Below, one piece after another: positions 40,790 to 49,806 of a stretch of DNA of 64,000 nt (position 1 is the stretch's first letter; every line of letters begins with the position of its first letter). The notes beneath the pieces were generated by a model. The model was not told where the DNA came from. It saw nothing but the letters and a program-made list of their open reading frames with translations, and did no database searches. Position numbers and translations under genes: made by a program. Origin of the DNA: DATAGF01 sp963835685 (GTDB lineage: Bacteria > Actinomycetota > Thermoleophilia > Miltoncostaeales > Miltoncostaeaceae); contig CAWIGI010000012.1 of assembly GCA_963835685.1 (NCBI GenBank), positions 124,001 through 188,000 of the forward strand, given 5' to 3'.

Positions 40790-41239
40790 CTAACGAGCGC
40801 GCCGGGCGGGCCGGTGGAGGCGCGCCGGATCGCTGCGCGCCTGGATCGTCGTGACCATCCCGAAGAGCTCGTGCGACTCGGGGGTGCCCTCGAACAGCGA
40901 GCACCAGATCCTCCAGGTCCCGGGCGTCAGCGTCGCGCGCACCTCGGTGGACGCGCCGGGCGCGAGGGCGACCCGGTGCAGCGTCCCCGTGGCGTTGACC
41001 AGCGAGACGTCGTGGTCGTCCATCCCGCGGTTGTAGACCCGCAGGGTCACGGGCCCGGCGGCGACGACGCGCTTCGAGGGGATCATCGTCCACTCGTCCT
41101 CGTCCACCGCGAGCGAGGTGGGCAGCGGCGGCGGAGGGGGGAGCCTCAGGCGGTGGATGCGGGGCGCCGCGACGGCCGTCGCGGCCGCCAGGAGTGAGAC
41201 GACGATGAGGACGGCCGCGATGCGCGCCGGTCCCCTCAC
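40790..41239 (-). CDS. Secreted cupredoxin-like domain protein
   Basis: 149 aa from the GTG at 41239, overlapping the DUF1501 stop (GTGA). One N-terminal hydrophobic helix (IAAVLIVVSLLAAATAVAAP), a proline spacer (LRLPPPPPLPTS), then a plastocyanin-like beta sandwich: VAAGPVTLRVYNRGMDDHDVSLVN, LTPGTWRIWCSLFEGTPESHELFGMVTTI. The usual type-1 copper ligands are H, C, H, M: H is present in DDHDV, C in WCSL, H in SHELFGM, and M in FGM, so copper binding is possible. Likely an extracytoplasmic redox or copper protein cotranslated with DUF1501. Confidence 0.8.
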   Translation of the reverse strand: MRGPARIAAVLIVVSLLAAATAVAAPRIHRLRLPPPPPLPTSLAVDEDEWTMIPSKRVVAAGPVTLRVYNRGMDDHDVSLVNATGTLHRVALAPGASTEVRATLTPGTWRIWCSLFEGTPESHELFGMVTTIQARSDPARLHRPARRAR

Positions 41240-42747
41240 CCGACGAGCGGCCCCCCGAGGGGGAAGGGGCCGCCGGGGATCACGGCCCCCGGGTCGCCGC
41301 CGAGCCACTCCGAGATCACCGAGCTGTAGACGGCCCGGAAGTCGGTGGTCACGCGCAGGTCGCCGTTGTAGAGCTGGCTCAGCCCGGGGAACGCGCCGCG
41401 CATGCCGCCGCGCACCGAGGAGCCCATCGCCATCATCAGGCCGCCCGCGCCGTGGTCGGTGCCGGTGTTGTTGGAGGCGACGCGGCGGCCGAACTCCGAG
41501 AAGACCACGGTCATCACGCGCCCCTCGATCCCGCGGGCGACGAGGTCGTCGCGGAACGCCGCGAGCGCGCGCGACAGCGTGACGAGCTGGGGGTCCTGGC
41601 TGGCGAGCTGGTTGCCGTGGGTGTCCAGGGAGCCCCAGTCGATCGTGATGACCTTCACGCCGAGGTTCGCCGAGAGCAGGATCGCGGCGAGCTGGAGGCG
41701 GGTGGAGAGGTCGGACTGCGGGTAGCCGGCCGTGACGGGGGCGCCCGCGAGCGAGCGCAGCGAGCGCGACACCTGGACCGTGCGGGCGTAGGTCTGGCGG
41801 GAGCGGGCGAGCCCGTCGTTGCCCCTCCCCGCCGGGACCGCCGCGACGGGCGCCATCTGCTCGGTGGTGTTGACGAGGTTGGTCGCGACGCCGTTGACGC
41901 GGAACTCGACCCCGTTGAGGCTGCGGACGGCGCTGACCGGCGCCTTCGAGGCCCGGATCTGCTTCGAGATGCTCGAGTCGATCGAGACGGCCTGCAGGGG
42001 GTTGTCGGCCGAGCCGTAGAGGTCGAGCCACCGGCCCAGCCAGCCGGTGGCCATCTTCTGGAGGGCGCCGGCGAACCAGTAGTCGCGGCTGTCGAAGTGC
42101 GAGCGGTTGGCCGGCGTGTAGTCGGCGGCGGGCCAGACGGCGAGGTCCGATCCCGGCCCGCCCGAGCCGTCGCCCCAGAGGGTGTCGAGGCCCCTGGCGT
42201 CGTTGTTGTTGCCGGCGCCCGAGACGCAGACGTTGGCCCACGCGTGCGCGCCGCCGGTGCCGGGCATGACGGTCGAGCCCACCCGGCCCCCGGGGCCGGC
42301 CACGGACGGCCCCTGGGCGCGGGCCAGGTTCGGCCGAGCCGCGGTGTAGGCGGCGTAGTCGGAGATGGGCACGATCGTGTTCAGGCCGTCGTTGCCGCCG
42401 TTGAGGTAGAGCATCACGACCTGGTTGGCGGGGCTCGCGGCCTCGGCGACGGCCGCCTCGTAGGCCCGGGTCCAATCGATCTTGCTCGCCGCGTAGACCG
42501 AGGCCAGGCCGAGGACGCCGGTGCGCAGGAAGGCGCGGCGGTCCATGCCCTTGGCCCGCGGCACGCCGTCCGGGAAGCCGGCCACCGCCTCGACCGGGAT
42601 CGGCATCCGGTTGACCGGGTCGAGGTCGGTGACGCGGCTGTCCGAGCGCGCGCAGTCGGCGCACCTGACCGCCTCGTTCGTCCCGGGGTCGGGCCCGGGG
42701 GCGGCCGGCTCGGCGCCGTCCCGGTCGATGTCGAGCTCGTCCGCCAT
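41236..42747 (-). CDS. DUF1501 family secreted protein
   Basis: 503 aa, ATG at 42747 overlapping the DUF1800 stop by one base. A twin-arginine signal lies unusually far in, at about residues 68-90 (MDRRAFLRTGVLGLASVYAAS), after an acidic leader with a CADCARSD pair. The alkaline-phosphatase-like core shows VVMLYLNGGNDGLNTIVP, VKVITIDWGSLDTHGNQ, VMTVVFSEFGRRVASNNTGTDHGAGGLMMAMG, all typical of DUF1501. DUF1501 and DUF1800 genes are nearly always adjacent; their function is unknown. Export by Tat fits metal loading in the cytoplasm. Confidence 0.92.
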   Translation of the reverse strand: MADELDIDRDGAEPAAPGPDPGTNEAVRCADCARSDSRVTDLDPVNRMPIPVEAVAGFPDGVPRAKGMDRRAFLRTGVLGLASVYAASKIDWTRAYEAAVAEAASPANQVVMLYLNGGNDGLNTIVPISDYAAYTAARPNLARAQGPSVAGPGGRVGSTVMPGTGGAHAWANVCVSGAGNNNDARGLDTLWGDGSGGPGSDLAVWPAADYTPANRSHFDSRDYWFAGALQKMATGWLGRWLDLYGSADNPLQAVSIDSSISKQIRASKAPVSAVRSLNGVEFRVNGVATNLVNTTEQMAPVAAVPAGRGNDGLARSRQTYARTVQVSRSLRSLAGAPVTAGYPQSDLSTRLQLAAILLSANLGVKVITIDWGSLDTHGNQLASQDPQLVTLSRALAAFRDDLVARGIEGRVMTVVFSEFGRRVASNNTGTDHGAGGLMMAMGSSVRGGMRGAFPGLSQLYNGDLRVTTDFRAVYSSVISEWLGGDPGAVIPGGPFPLGGPLVG

Positions 42748-44168
42748 CACATCACCTGTGCGTCGGGGCCGCCGAGCAGGAACGCCCGCAGCACCCGCTG
42801 GCGCGCCACGCGGTCGCCGGGGGACGCGACCCGCGCCTTGGTCGCGTAGTAGAGGAGCGAGCTCTTGGTGCCCCGCCCCACCCAGGGCCTGCCGACCGCC
42901 GCGTGGGCGCGTGCGAAGGCCTGCCTCGGCGTCTCGGCCGGCTCGTCCTCGGGCGCCTTCGCCGCCAGCGCCGCGTACTTCAGCGACAGCAGGCGGTTGG
43001 CGGCCCCGAAGCGGGCCAGGGCCGTGTTCGTGTTGAGCCACGAGGCGCCGCCCTCCCACCCGGCGACGGTCGGCGGGAAGTACGGCAGCTGGCCCATGTC
43101 GCGCAGGGCGTTGTAGAGGGTCTCGTCGGTGATCCCGAGCCCGAGCGACCGCATCACGCCGATCGCGAAGACGACCGGCGTCTTGATCATGGTCGGCTCC
43201 TTGATCGAGGCGAGCATCGCCGGGTGCGTGAGGATGCGGCGCACGAGCGGCCGCAGCGCGGTAGCCGCCGCGCAGGTAGACGCCGCGTCAGGTCGCGCAC
43301 CGTCGCGGCGTCGGGCGGCGGTGGGGTGGAACTCGCCCCAGAGCTTGGTCACCAGGAAGGGCGCGTGGCTGGGGTGCGACATCACCACGTCCACGAGCTG
43401 GCGGTGGGTGAAGGCCCCGGTCTTGCCCAGCACGGTCTTCTGGCCGTCGTCCCAGCGCGACGGCGTGAAGTACGCGCTCGGCGCGTCCGGGTTGTCGTCG
43501 TTGATCTGCCAGCCCGTGGAGGCCCGCGCCGCCTCGAGGACGTCGCTCTCGGTGTAGTTCGGCTGGCCGGCGGCGTTCGTCACCCCCAGGCAGAAGAGCT
43601 CCATCAGCTCGCGGCCGTAGTTCTCGTTGACCCGGCCCTTGCGGCTGTCCTCGCCGGTGAGGAAGCGCAGCATCGCCGGCCCCTCGCCCACCTCGTAGAC
43701 CAGGTTGCGGAAGTCGGCCCTCGGGTTCGCCGCCAGGTCGGCGTACTTGCGGAAGAGCGCGTTCTGCTGGGTCATGAGCTGCGGCGGCGAGGTCTCGTCG
43801 CGCTGGGTCGCGAAGTGGCGGTGGAAGAAGAAGGTGAGGCGCTCCACCAGCGGGTTCCTGGTGCGGATCATCTGGTCGCACCAGGCGAGCACGAGGTCGG
43901 TGTCGGACTCGTGGGGCCGCAGCGGCGTGCCGTCCCGGCGGCGCGCGGCGGCGCCGGTCGCCGGGCCCTGCGGGTCGGCGATCAGGCGGTTGACCGCGCG
44001 GTGCAGGCTCATGCCCTTGAAGCGCCGGCGGTCGGCGTCGGAGGGGCCGAACCCGGCGCGCCACATCAGCCGGTTGACCATCGGCTCGGTGAGCGCGGCC
44101 TGCGCCCCGCCGGCGGGCGGCTTGCGCGTCCGCCGCCGGCGCGGCGGGACCAGCCTGCGCGGGCTCAC
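42747..44168 (-). CDS. DUF1800 family protein (internal compensating indels)
   Basis: 473 aa, GTG at 44168. Typical segments: MVNRLMWRAGFGP, LVERLTFFFHRHFATQRDETSPPQLMTQQNALFR, NENYGRELMELFCLGV, PHAPFLVTKLWGEFHP, LPYFPPTVAGWEGGASWLN. Between about 43255 and 43325 the in-frame translation (TAARRRDGARPDAASTCAAA) is unlike the family. Another frame there reads PPDAATVRDLTRR.YLRGGY, as expected, so two or more indels cancel out. Function unknown; thought to act outside the membrane with DUF1501. Basic N-terminus (RRLVPPRRRRTRKPP). Confidence 0.88.
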   Translation of the reverse strand: MSPRRLVPPRRRRTRKPPAGGAQAALTEPMVNRLMWRAGFGPSDADRRRFKGMSLHRAVNRLIADPQGPATGAAARRRDGTPLRPHESDTDLVLAWCDQMIRTRNPLVERLTFFFHRHFATQRDETSPPQLMTQQNALFRKYADLAANPRADFRNLVYEVGEGPAMLRFLTGEDSRKGRVNENYGRELMELFCLGVTNAAGQPNYTESDVLEAARASTGWQINDDNPDAPSAYFTPSRWDDGQKTVLGKTGAFTHRQLVDVVMSHPSHAPFLVTKLWGEFHPTAARRRDGARPDAASTCAAATALRPLVRRILTHPAMLASIKEPTMIKTPVVFAIGVMRSLGLGITDETLYNALRDMGQLPYFPPTVAGWEGGASWLNTNTALARFGAANRLLSLKYAALAAKAPEDEPAETPRQAFARAHAAVGRPWVGRGTKSSLLYYATKARVASPGDRVARQRVLRAFLLGGPDAQVM

Positions 44169-45167
44169 CTCGCCGTCCTCTCTCGCGAGGCCCTTGAAGG
44201 CCTTGCGCGCGGGCTTGGTCCCGACCCGGAAGTCGCCGTTGGGGTCGCGGGCGTCGTACCAGACGATGCCGCCGCAGGTTCGGGATCTCGCTCCGCAGCC
44301 CGGCCAGCTGGGCGATCCACTGCGCCTTGCTGCCGCCCTTGTTGGTCGAGCCGGTCTCGGCGATCCAGAAGGGCTTCGCCGAGAGCGCGGAGACCTGGCG
44401 GTAGACGTCCTCGAAGAGGGCCGTGGGCTCGGTCCAGGCGAGGCCGCCGATCTGGCCGAAGTTGTATCCGCTGGCCCCGACGAGATCGACCTGTGTCGGC
44501 GCCCGGGAAGTAGGCCGCGATCGCGTTCTCAGGGGTGTCCGGGATGCTGCGGACGTAGGGCGCCCACATCAGCTTGATGCGCTTGCCGCCGGAGTTGCGC
44601 ACCACCTGGCGGACCTTCGCCCAGGCCTTGGCGTAGTCGGCCGGCGCGTTCCCGTTGACCGACCCCGACCAGGCGTACCACGGCGTGTTGGGCTCGGGCA
44701 TCGGCCGCAGGATGGGCGCGGGCCTGAGCTTGCGGAGCTGCTTCGTCAGGCGCACCAGGCCGCGGTTCTGGCGGCCGCGGCGGATCGCCCCGAGGCGGAA
44801 CCTCGGCTGGCGCGCCCCGGCCGACTGCTTCCCGCCGTCCGGCATCCACGAGACGAGGAGGCGCGCGCCGGAGCGCTTGGCGAGCGCGACGACCTGGGGC
44901 TCCACGAGCCGGCCTCCCGTGACGTACGTCGAGATCACCTTGGTGGCCCGCGGCGCCGGCCGAGCGGCGCAGCGCGGGCACGCCCTTGGCGGGGTCGTCC
45001 TGGTAGACCCCGAGCTCGACTGCCGCGGAGGCGGAAGGGGTCGCGATCCCGCCGGTCCCCGCCGCGGCGGCGAGGGCCACCACGGCGCACGCGGCGGGGA
45101 TGAGGGAGCGCCGCGGGAGGTGATCCGGTCGCGGCGCGGGGGGACCATGGCGCCGTACCGTACTCAT
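44165..45167 (-). CDS. GH26-like secreted glycosidase (several frameshifts)
   Basis: ATG at 45167 with a signal peptide (SLIPAACAVVALAAAAGTGGIATPSASA). The core is spread over at least three frames (breaks near 44955, 44505 and 44280): ISTYVTGGRLVEPQVVALAKRSGARLLVSWMP, ILRPMPEPNTPWYAWSGSVNGN, IKLMWAPY, QVDLVGASGYNFGQ and FWIAETGSTNKGG. The pattern R..xExN..WY.W..G.NG and a late AETGS are those of clan GH-A family 26 (beta-mannanases and relatives). The acid/base Glu keeps its place, but the usual HEMN is PEPN, so the activity may differ. Translationally linked to DUF1800. Confidence 0.65.
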
Positions 45168-45289
45168 GGCCCCGGCCGAAGCGAGCCTGGTCCCGCGGAA
45201 CCGCAACGGTTCCATAAGAGAGTCCTCACATGCGTGCGAAACGCGGCGGATCCGGCGGCGCTGGGCGCCGGTCCTCGGCTCAGCCCGCG

Positions 45290-46964
45290 TCAGCCGGGCC
45301 GCACGACGTCCCGGCCCGCGCCGCCCAGGGCGCGGTCGCGGCCGGCGCCTCCCAGCAGGACGTCTCGCCCCGCGCCCGCCGAGCAGGACGTCGGCGCCGG
45401 GCCCGCCGAGCAGCCGGTCGGGGCCGCCCTGGCCGAGGATGCGGTCGGGCCCCGCGCCGCCGGTGGCGCGGTCCGCGCCGTTCCCGAGGCAGATGACGTC
45501 GGCCCCGCCGCGGCCGTGCACCACGTCGTTGCCGCCGAGCGGCGGCGATGACGTCGCGCCGGGGCGTCCCGAAGATCCTGTCGCGCCTGGCGGTGCCGAC
45601 GAGCGTGGTGGGGCGGCCGCCGCAGCGCAGGGCCGAGGAGGCGCGGACCCCGGGGCTGCTCCCGCCGGCGCCCGGCGGCCCGTACGTTCACCGCCACGGT
45701 GACCCGTGGCGCGAACCCGAACTGGTCGAAGGCGCGTTGTAGGTGAAGGTGTCGGTCCCGATGAAGCCGGCCCGCGGCGTGTAGGTGCGCGTCTCCGTGC
45801 CCGGCCCCGGCGGGCCCGCGTCGGCCGGGATGGTGCCGTTCGCCGGCTCGTCGGCGACGTTCACCCGCACCGGGCGTCCGCTCGTAGGCCGGCCCGGTGT
45901 CGGGGCACGGCAGGCGGATCGCGACCGGCGTGTTGCGCGGCGTGCTCACGGTGCGCGGCTGGCAGGCCGGCCGGCCGTCGGGCGCCCAGTCGGGGTTGCC
46001 GTCGAAGCGGCCGGCGGTCTCGACGAGCGGCCCGCGGCGACGAGCTCGCTGTCGTCGGCGCGCTCGACGACGAGGTCCCCGAGCCCGAAGGTGCCCCGGA
46101 CGTACGCGACGCTCGGTGCCATCCGGCGACCAGGTGCAGTTGTAGTCGCCGTTGGCCGGAGCCGAGCCTCCGGTGTCGCCGTCGGAGAGGATCGTCTGGC
46201 CGCCGCCGTTGAGGAGGGAGACGATGACGTCGGCGTTGCCGTCGAACGGGCCGCGCGTGTAGCAGAGGCGGGTCCCGTCCGGCGAGACCGAGGCCTGGTG
46301 CTCGTTGATGCCCGGGCCGAAGGTCACGCCCGAGGGCGCCCGGCCGGGTTGTTCGCCGGCTTGCGCACGATGCTCGCGTCCCCGCCGGCGTTGATCGGCG
46401 CCCGAGGTGTAGAAGATCGTCTGCGAGTCGGGCGTCCAGGCCGGCTTGCCCGCGGGCGCGGCCTCGTTGGGCGTGAAGTTCACCGGCGCCGCCCGCCGGA
46501 AGGGTGTCGACGAGGATGTCGCCGGCGTTGGTCTCCCAGGCGATCCGGGTGCCGTCGGGCGACCAGGCGGGCCGGTCCTCGCTCACGGCGGGGGTGTTCG
46601 TGATGTTGACGGGCGGCGTGCCGGGGGGCGCCGTGAGGTCCTGGACGAAGATGTCGAAGACGCCGCCGGCGCCGCGGGCGTAGGCGATCCGGGTCCGGTC
46701 CGGCGACCAGGTCGGGTGGCGGTGCTGGACGCCCGCCGTCGGCGTCAGCGCCGCGCTGACCGCAGGCTCGAGCGCGGTGGCCGGGCACGCGCCAGAAGTG
46801 GAGCCTGGCCTCGGCGTCGCGAGACGTCTCGCCCGCTGGCGAAGACGATCCGGCCGTTGGTGCCCGACAGCACCGCCCCGGCGACCTGCGGCAGCGCGAC
46901 GAGCGCGACGGCGGCCGCGACGGCCGCCGCCGTGACGAGCCTCGAGTGTCCTCGCCCCTCGCAT
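45290..46964 (-). CDS. Secreted TolB/PD40 beta-propeller protein with RTX-like repeats (many frameshifts)
   Basis: ATG at 46964. Signal peptide readable in one frame (LVTAAAVAAAVALVALPQVAGA, then SGTNGRIVFASGR). Then come PD40 propeller blades in alternating frames: HPTWSPDRTRIAYARG, DRPAWSPDGTRIAWET, KPAWTPDSQTIFYTSG, QASVSPDGTRLCYTRG, CTWSPDGTE. A cadherin/VCBS-like segment (ETRTYTPRAGFIGTDTFTYNAPS) follows, then glycine-rich nonapeptide repeats of the hemolysin type (GADVICLGNGADRATGGAGPDRILGQGG..). At least six frame changes occur. They are spaced through well-conserved blades, so the gene is probably intact in the organism. Likely a calcium-binding cell-surface protein. Confidence 0.65.
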
Positions 46965-47018
46965 GAGGCGGCGAACCTACAACGGCGGGTCGGGCCGGCG
47001 CACCCCCCGCCCGGGGGG

Positions 47019-48311
47019 TCAGGAGACGGGCGTCGCCGCCTGCAGGCGCGGATAGAGCGGGAAGCGCTCGCCGATCGCGCGCGAGCGGCCGCGGAGCGCC
47101 TCGAGGTCGGCGTCGGTCGCGCCGGGGTCGAGCCCGGCGGCGATGATGCGGGCGATCTCGCGCATCTCCTCCTCGCGCAGCCCGCGGGTGGTCAGCGCGG
47201 GGGTGCCGATGCGCAGGCCCGAGGTCACCGTGGGCGGGCGCTCGTCGAAGGGGATGCCGTTCTTGTTGACCGTGATGCCGGCGCGCTCGAGGCGCTCCTC
47301 GCCCTCGGCCCCCGTGAGGGGCGTGGCCGAGAGGTCGACCAGCACGAGGTGGTTGTCGGTGCCGCCGCTGACGAGGTCGACGCCGCCGGCCATCAGCTCC
47401 TCGGCGAGGGCCTTGCAGTTGAGGACCGTCTGCTCCTGGCGGGCGCGGAACTCGGGGGTGAGCGCGTGACCCAGCGCCACGGCCTTGCCCGCGATGACGT
47501 GCATCAGCGGGCCGCCCTGCAGCCCGGGGAAGACCGCGCGGTCGACCTTGGTGGCGAGCTCCTCGCTCGACAGGATCATGCCGGCCCGCGGCCCGCCGAG
47601 GGTCTTGTGGATCGTGGTGGTGACGATGTCCGCGATCCCCACCGGCGTCGGGTGCTGCCCGGCGGCCACGAGGCCCGCGATGTGGGCCATGTTGACCATG
47701 AAGACGGCGCCCACCTCGTCGGCGATCTCGCGGAAGGCCGGGAAGTCGATGATGCGCGGGTAGGCGGACGCCCCCGCGAGGATCATCGCCGGGCGCAGGT
47801 CGCGGGCCATCTCGCGGACCTGGTCGATGTCGATGCGGCAGTCGCCGCGGCGCACGCCGTAGTGGTGGAAGTCGTAGAGGCGGCCGGAGAAGTTGACCTT
47901 GAGGCCGTGCGACAGGTGGCCCCCGTGGGCCAGCGCCATGGCCAGGACGCGGTCGCCGGGCTGGAGCACCGCGGCGTACGCCGCCTCGTTGGCCGTCGCG
48001 CCCGAGTGGGGCTGGGCGTTGACGTGCTCGGCGCCGAAGACCTCCTTGGCGCGGTCGATCGCGAGCTGCTCGGCCTGGTCCACCACCTCGCAGCCGCCGT
48101 AGTACCGCCGCCCGGGCAGGCCCTCGGCGTACTTGTTGGTGAGCACCGAGCCGACCGCCTGGAGCACCGCGTGGCTGGTGAAGTTCTCGCTGGCGATCAT
48201 CTCCAGCGTCTCCCCCTGGCGCTCCACCTCCGCGCGCAGGATCGCCGCGACCGCGGGATCGACGTCGGCGATGTCCTGGGAGAGGTAGCTGTCGTCGTCG
48301 ATGAAGCTCAC
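47019..48311 (-). CDS. glyA: Serine hydroxymethyltransferase
   Basis: 430 aa from GTG 48311, which overlaps the sua5 TGA. It interconverts serine and glycine with tetrahydrofolate, PLP-dependent, fold type I. Schiff-base lysine K236 in TTTIHKTLGGPRAG; ETLEMIASENFTS, YYGGCEVVDQAEQLA and QPHSGATAN are conserved. Position 207, equivalent to E. coli Asp200 that pairs with the PLP pyridine nitrogen (VDMAH), is Asn here (VNMAHIAG, codon 47691-47693). This would severely weaken catalysis if real; the codon sits in GTCAAC (see findings). HKTLGGPRAG also differs from the common HKTLRGPRGG. Confidence 0.95.
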   Translation of the reverse strand: MSFIDDDSYLSQDIADVDPAVAAILRAEVERQGETLEMIASENFTSHAVLQAVGSVLTNKYAEGLPGRRYYGGCEVVDQAEQLAIDRAKEVFGAEHVNAQPHSGATANEAAYAAVLQPGDRVLAMALAHGGHLSHGLKVNFSGRLYDFHHYGVRRGDCRIDIDQVREMARDLRPAMILAGASAYPRIIDFPAFREIADEVGAVFMVNMAHIAGLVAAGQHPTPVGIADIVTTTIHKTLGGPRAGMILSSEELATKVDRAVFPGLQGGPLMHVIAGKAVALGHALTPEFRARQEQTVLNCKALAEELMAGGVDLVSGGTDNHLVLVDLSATPLTGAEGEERLERAGITVNKNGIPFDERPPTVTSGLRIGTPALTTRGLREEEMREIARIIAAGLDPGATDADLEALRGRSRAIGERFPLYPRLQAATPVS

Positions 48312-48961
48312 GCGGAGGACCCCCGGGCGTCGTCGTGGTGTTCTCGCACGAGGGTACACCCCACCCCCGCCAGCGCCGCCCCGACGCCCCCGGGGTCGGG
48401 CCCGGGCCGCACGAGCACCGCCGCCCCTCCCGCGGCGACGGCCCGCAGGTCGACCACCGCCGACGCCGTGCCGGGCAGCGGGCCGGCGTCGACGACCGCC
48501 GCGCAGCCGGCCCGCAGCTCGGCGGGGACGTCGTCGACCGTCACCGGATCCGGCCCGCCCGGGAGGTTGGCGCTGGTGGCGATCAGGGACAGGTCGAGCC
48601 TCGTGAGGGGGCCCGTCATCCGCGGAGCGCGCAGGCCCACGGACCCGGCCTCGGCCCCGGCGGCGGCGGCGTAGCGCCCCGGCGGGTCGGGCAGGATGCA
48701 GGTCGCCGGGCCCGGCAGCAGCGCGCGGGCCGCCGCCTGTGTGGCCGGGTCGAGCCAGCCCAGGGCCTCGGCCAGCAGCGGGCGCGCGAAGGCCAGGACC
48801 TGGCAGGGCCGCTCGCGGGGACGGCCCTTCAGCGCGTACAGCGCCGCGACGCCGTCGGGCGAGTCGAGCCAGGCGGCCAGGCCGTAGACCGTGTCCGTCG
48901 GGACGACGGCGACGCCGCCGTGGATCAGCGCCGCGCGCAGCTCGGAGCTCTCGGCGCTCAC
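48308..48961 (-). CDS. tsaC: Threonylcarbamoyl-AMP synthase, Sua5/YwlC family
   Basis: 217 aa. It makes threonylcarbamoyl-AMP from Thr, bicarbonate and ATP for the t6A37 modification of ANN-decoding tRNAs. Hallmarks: VAVVPTDTVYGLAAWL, LKGRPRERPCQVL, LPGPATCIL, VGLRAPR and LIATSANLPGG. The YrdC domain fills about 10-185; the short C-terminal remainder is not a full Sua5 domain. Both ends overlap neighbours (GTGA at 48958-48961 with prmC and at 48308-48311 with glyA), so the prmC-tsaC-glyA order is a coupled unit. Confidence 0.94.
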   Translation of the reverse strand: MSAESSELRAALIHGGVAVVPTDTVYGLAAWLDSPDGVAALYALKGRPRERPCQVLAFARPLLAEALGWLDPATQAAARALLPGPATCILPDPPGRYAAAAGAEAGSVGLRAPRMTGPLTRLDLSLIATSANLPGGPDPVTVDDVPAELRAGCAAVVDAGPLPGTASAVVDLRAVAAGGAAVLVRPGPDPGGVGAALAGVGCTLVREHHDDARGSSA

Positions 48962-49806
48962 CCGGGCCGCCGCCCCCCCACGACGCGGACGATCCCGGCG
49001 AGGTCGGCCCGATGGCCGACCCGCACCAGGCCGCCCGCGCGGAACGCCGCCTCGGCCGCCCCGGCCTGGCCCTCCCCCACCTCCACCAGGAGCGCGCCGC
49101 CCGGCTCCAGGTGGGCGGGGGCCTCGGCCGCGAGCCGCTCGACCGCCTCGAGCCCCGTGGGGCCGGCGACGAGGGCCTCGCGCGGCTCGAAGCGGAGCTC
49201 CGGGGGCGCGGCCTCGAGGGCGGCCGGCGACAGGTACGGCGGGTTGGCGGCGACGACGTCGAAGCGCCGGCCGGCCACGGCCGCGAAGCCGTCCGAGGCC
49301 AGCCACTCGACGTCCAGCCCGAGCCGCTCCCCGTTGGCGCGGGCGCGGGCGAGCGCGCTCGGCGACCGCTCGAGCGCCGTCACCCTGAGCGCGGGACCCT
49401 CGTCGGCGAGGGCGAGGGCGACCGCCCCGCTGCCGGCTCCCCAGTCGAGGACGGCCGCACCGGGCGCGGCGACCTCCAGCGCCCACTCCACGAGCAGCTC
49501 GGTCTCGGGGCGGGGGACGAGCACGTCGGGGCCCACCTCCACGCGCAGGCGCCGGAACGCCCGCTCGCCGGTGATGTAGGCGACCGGCTCACGCCGGCCC
49601 CGGCGCGCGACCAGGTCACGGGCCCGGTCGAGCTCGGCCGGCGTCAGCGGCCGCTCGGCGCCGGTGTAGAGCGCGAGCCGCTCGACCCCGAGGGCGTGCG
49701 CGAGCAGCAGGTCGGCGTCGAGACGGGCCGACGGCGAGCCCCGCTCGGCGAGGAAGGCGGCGCTGCGGCGCTGCGCCTCGCCCACGGTGAGGAGCTTGGT
49801 GGTCAG
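48958..49806 (-). CDS. prmC: Release factor glutamine methyltransferase
   Basis: N5-glutamine methyltransferase that methylates the GGQ glutamine of RF1 and RF2. N-terminal helical domain (SAAFLAERGSPSARLDADLLLAHALGV), GERAFRRLRVEVGPDVLVPRPETELLVEWAL, SAM-binding VLDWGAGSGAVALALAD (motif I, usually DLGTGSG) and the catalytic NPPY (VVAANPPYLSP). The start is uncertain. A CTG at 49806 overlaps the previous gene's TGA as CTGA and gives LTTKLLTVGEAQRRS; the nearest GTG (49785) would shorten the first helix. Its place next to prfA fits its substrate. Confidence 0.92.
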   Translation of the reverse strand: MTTKLLTVGEAQRRSAAFLAERGSPSARLDADLLLAHALGVERLALYTGAERPLTPAELDRARDLVARRGRREPVAYITGERAFRRLRVEVGPDVLVPRPETELLVEWALEVAAPGAAVLDWGAGSGAVALALADEGPALRVTALERSPSALARARANGERLGLDVEWLASDGFAAVAGRRFDVVAANPPYLSPAALEAAPPELRFEPREALVAGPTGLEAVERLAAEAPAHLEPGGALLVEVGEGQAGAAEAAFRAGGLVRVGHRADLAGIVRVVGGRRPG

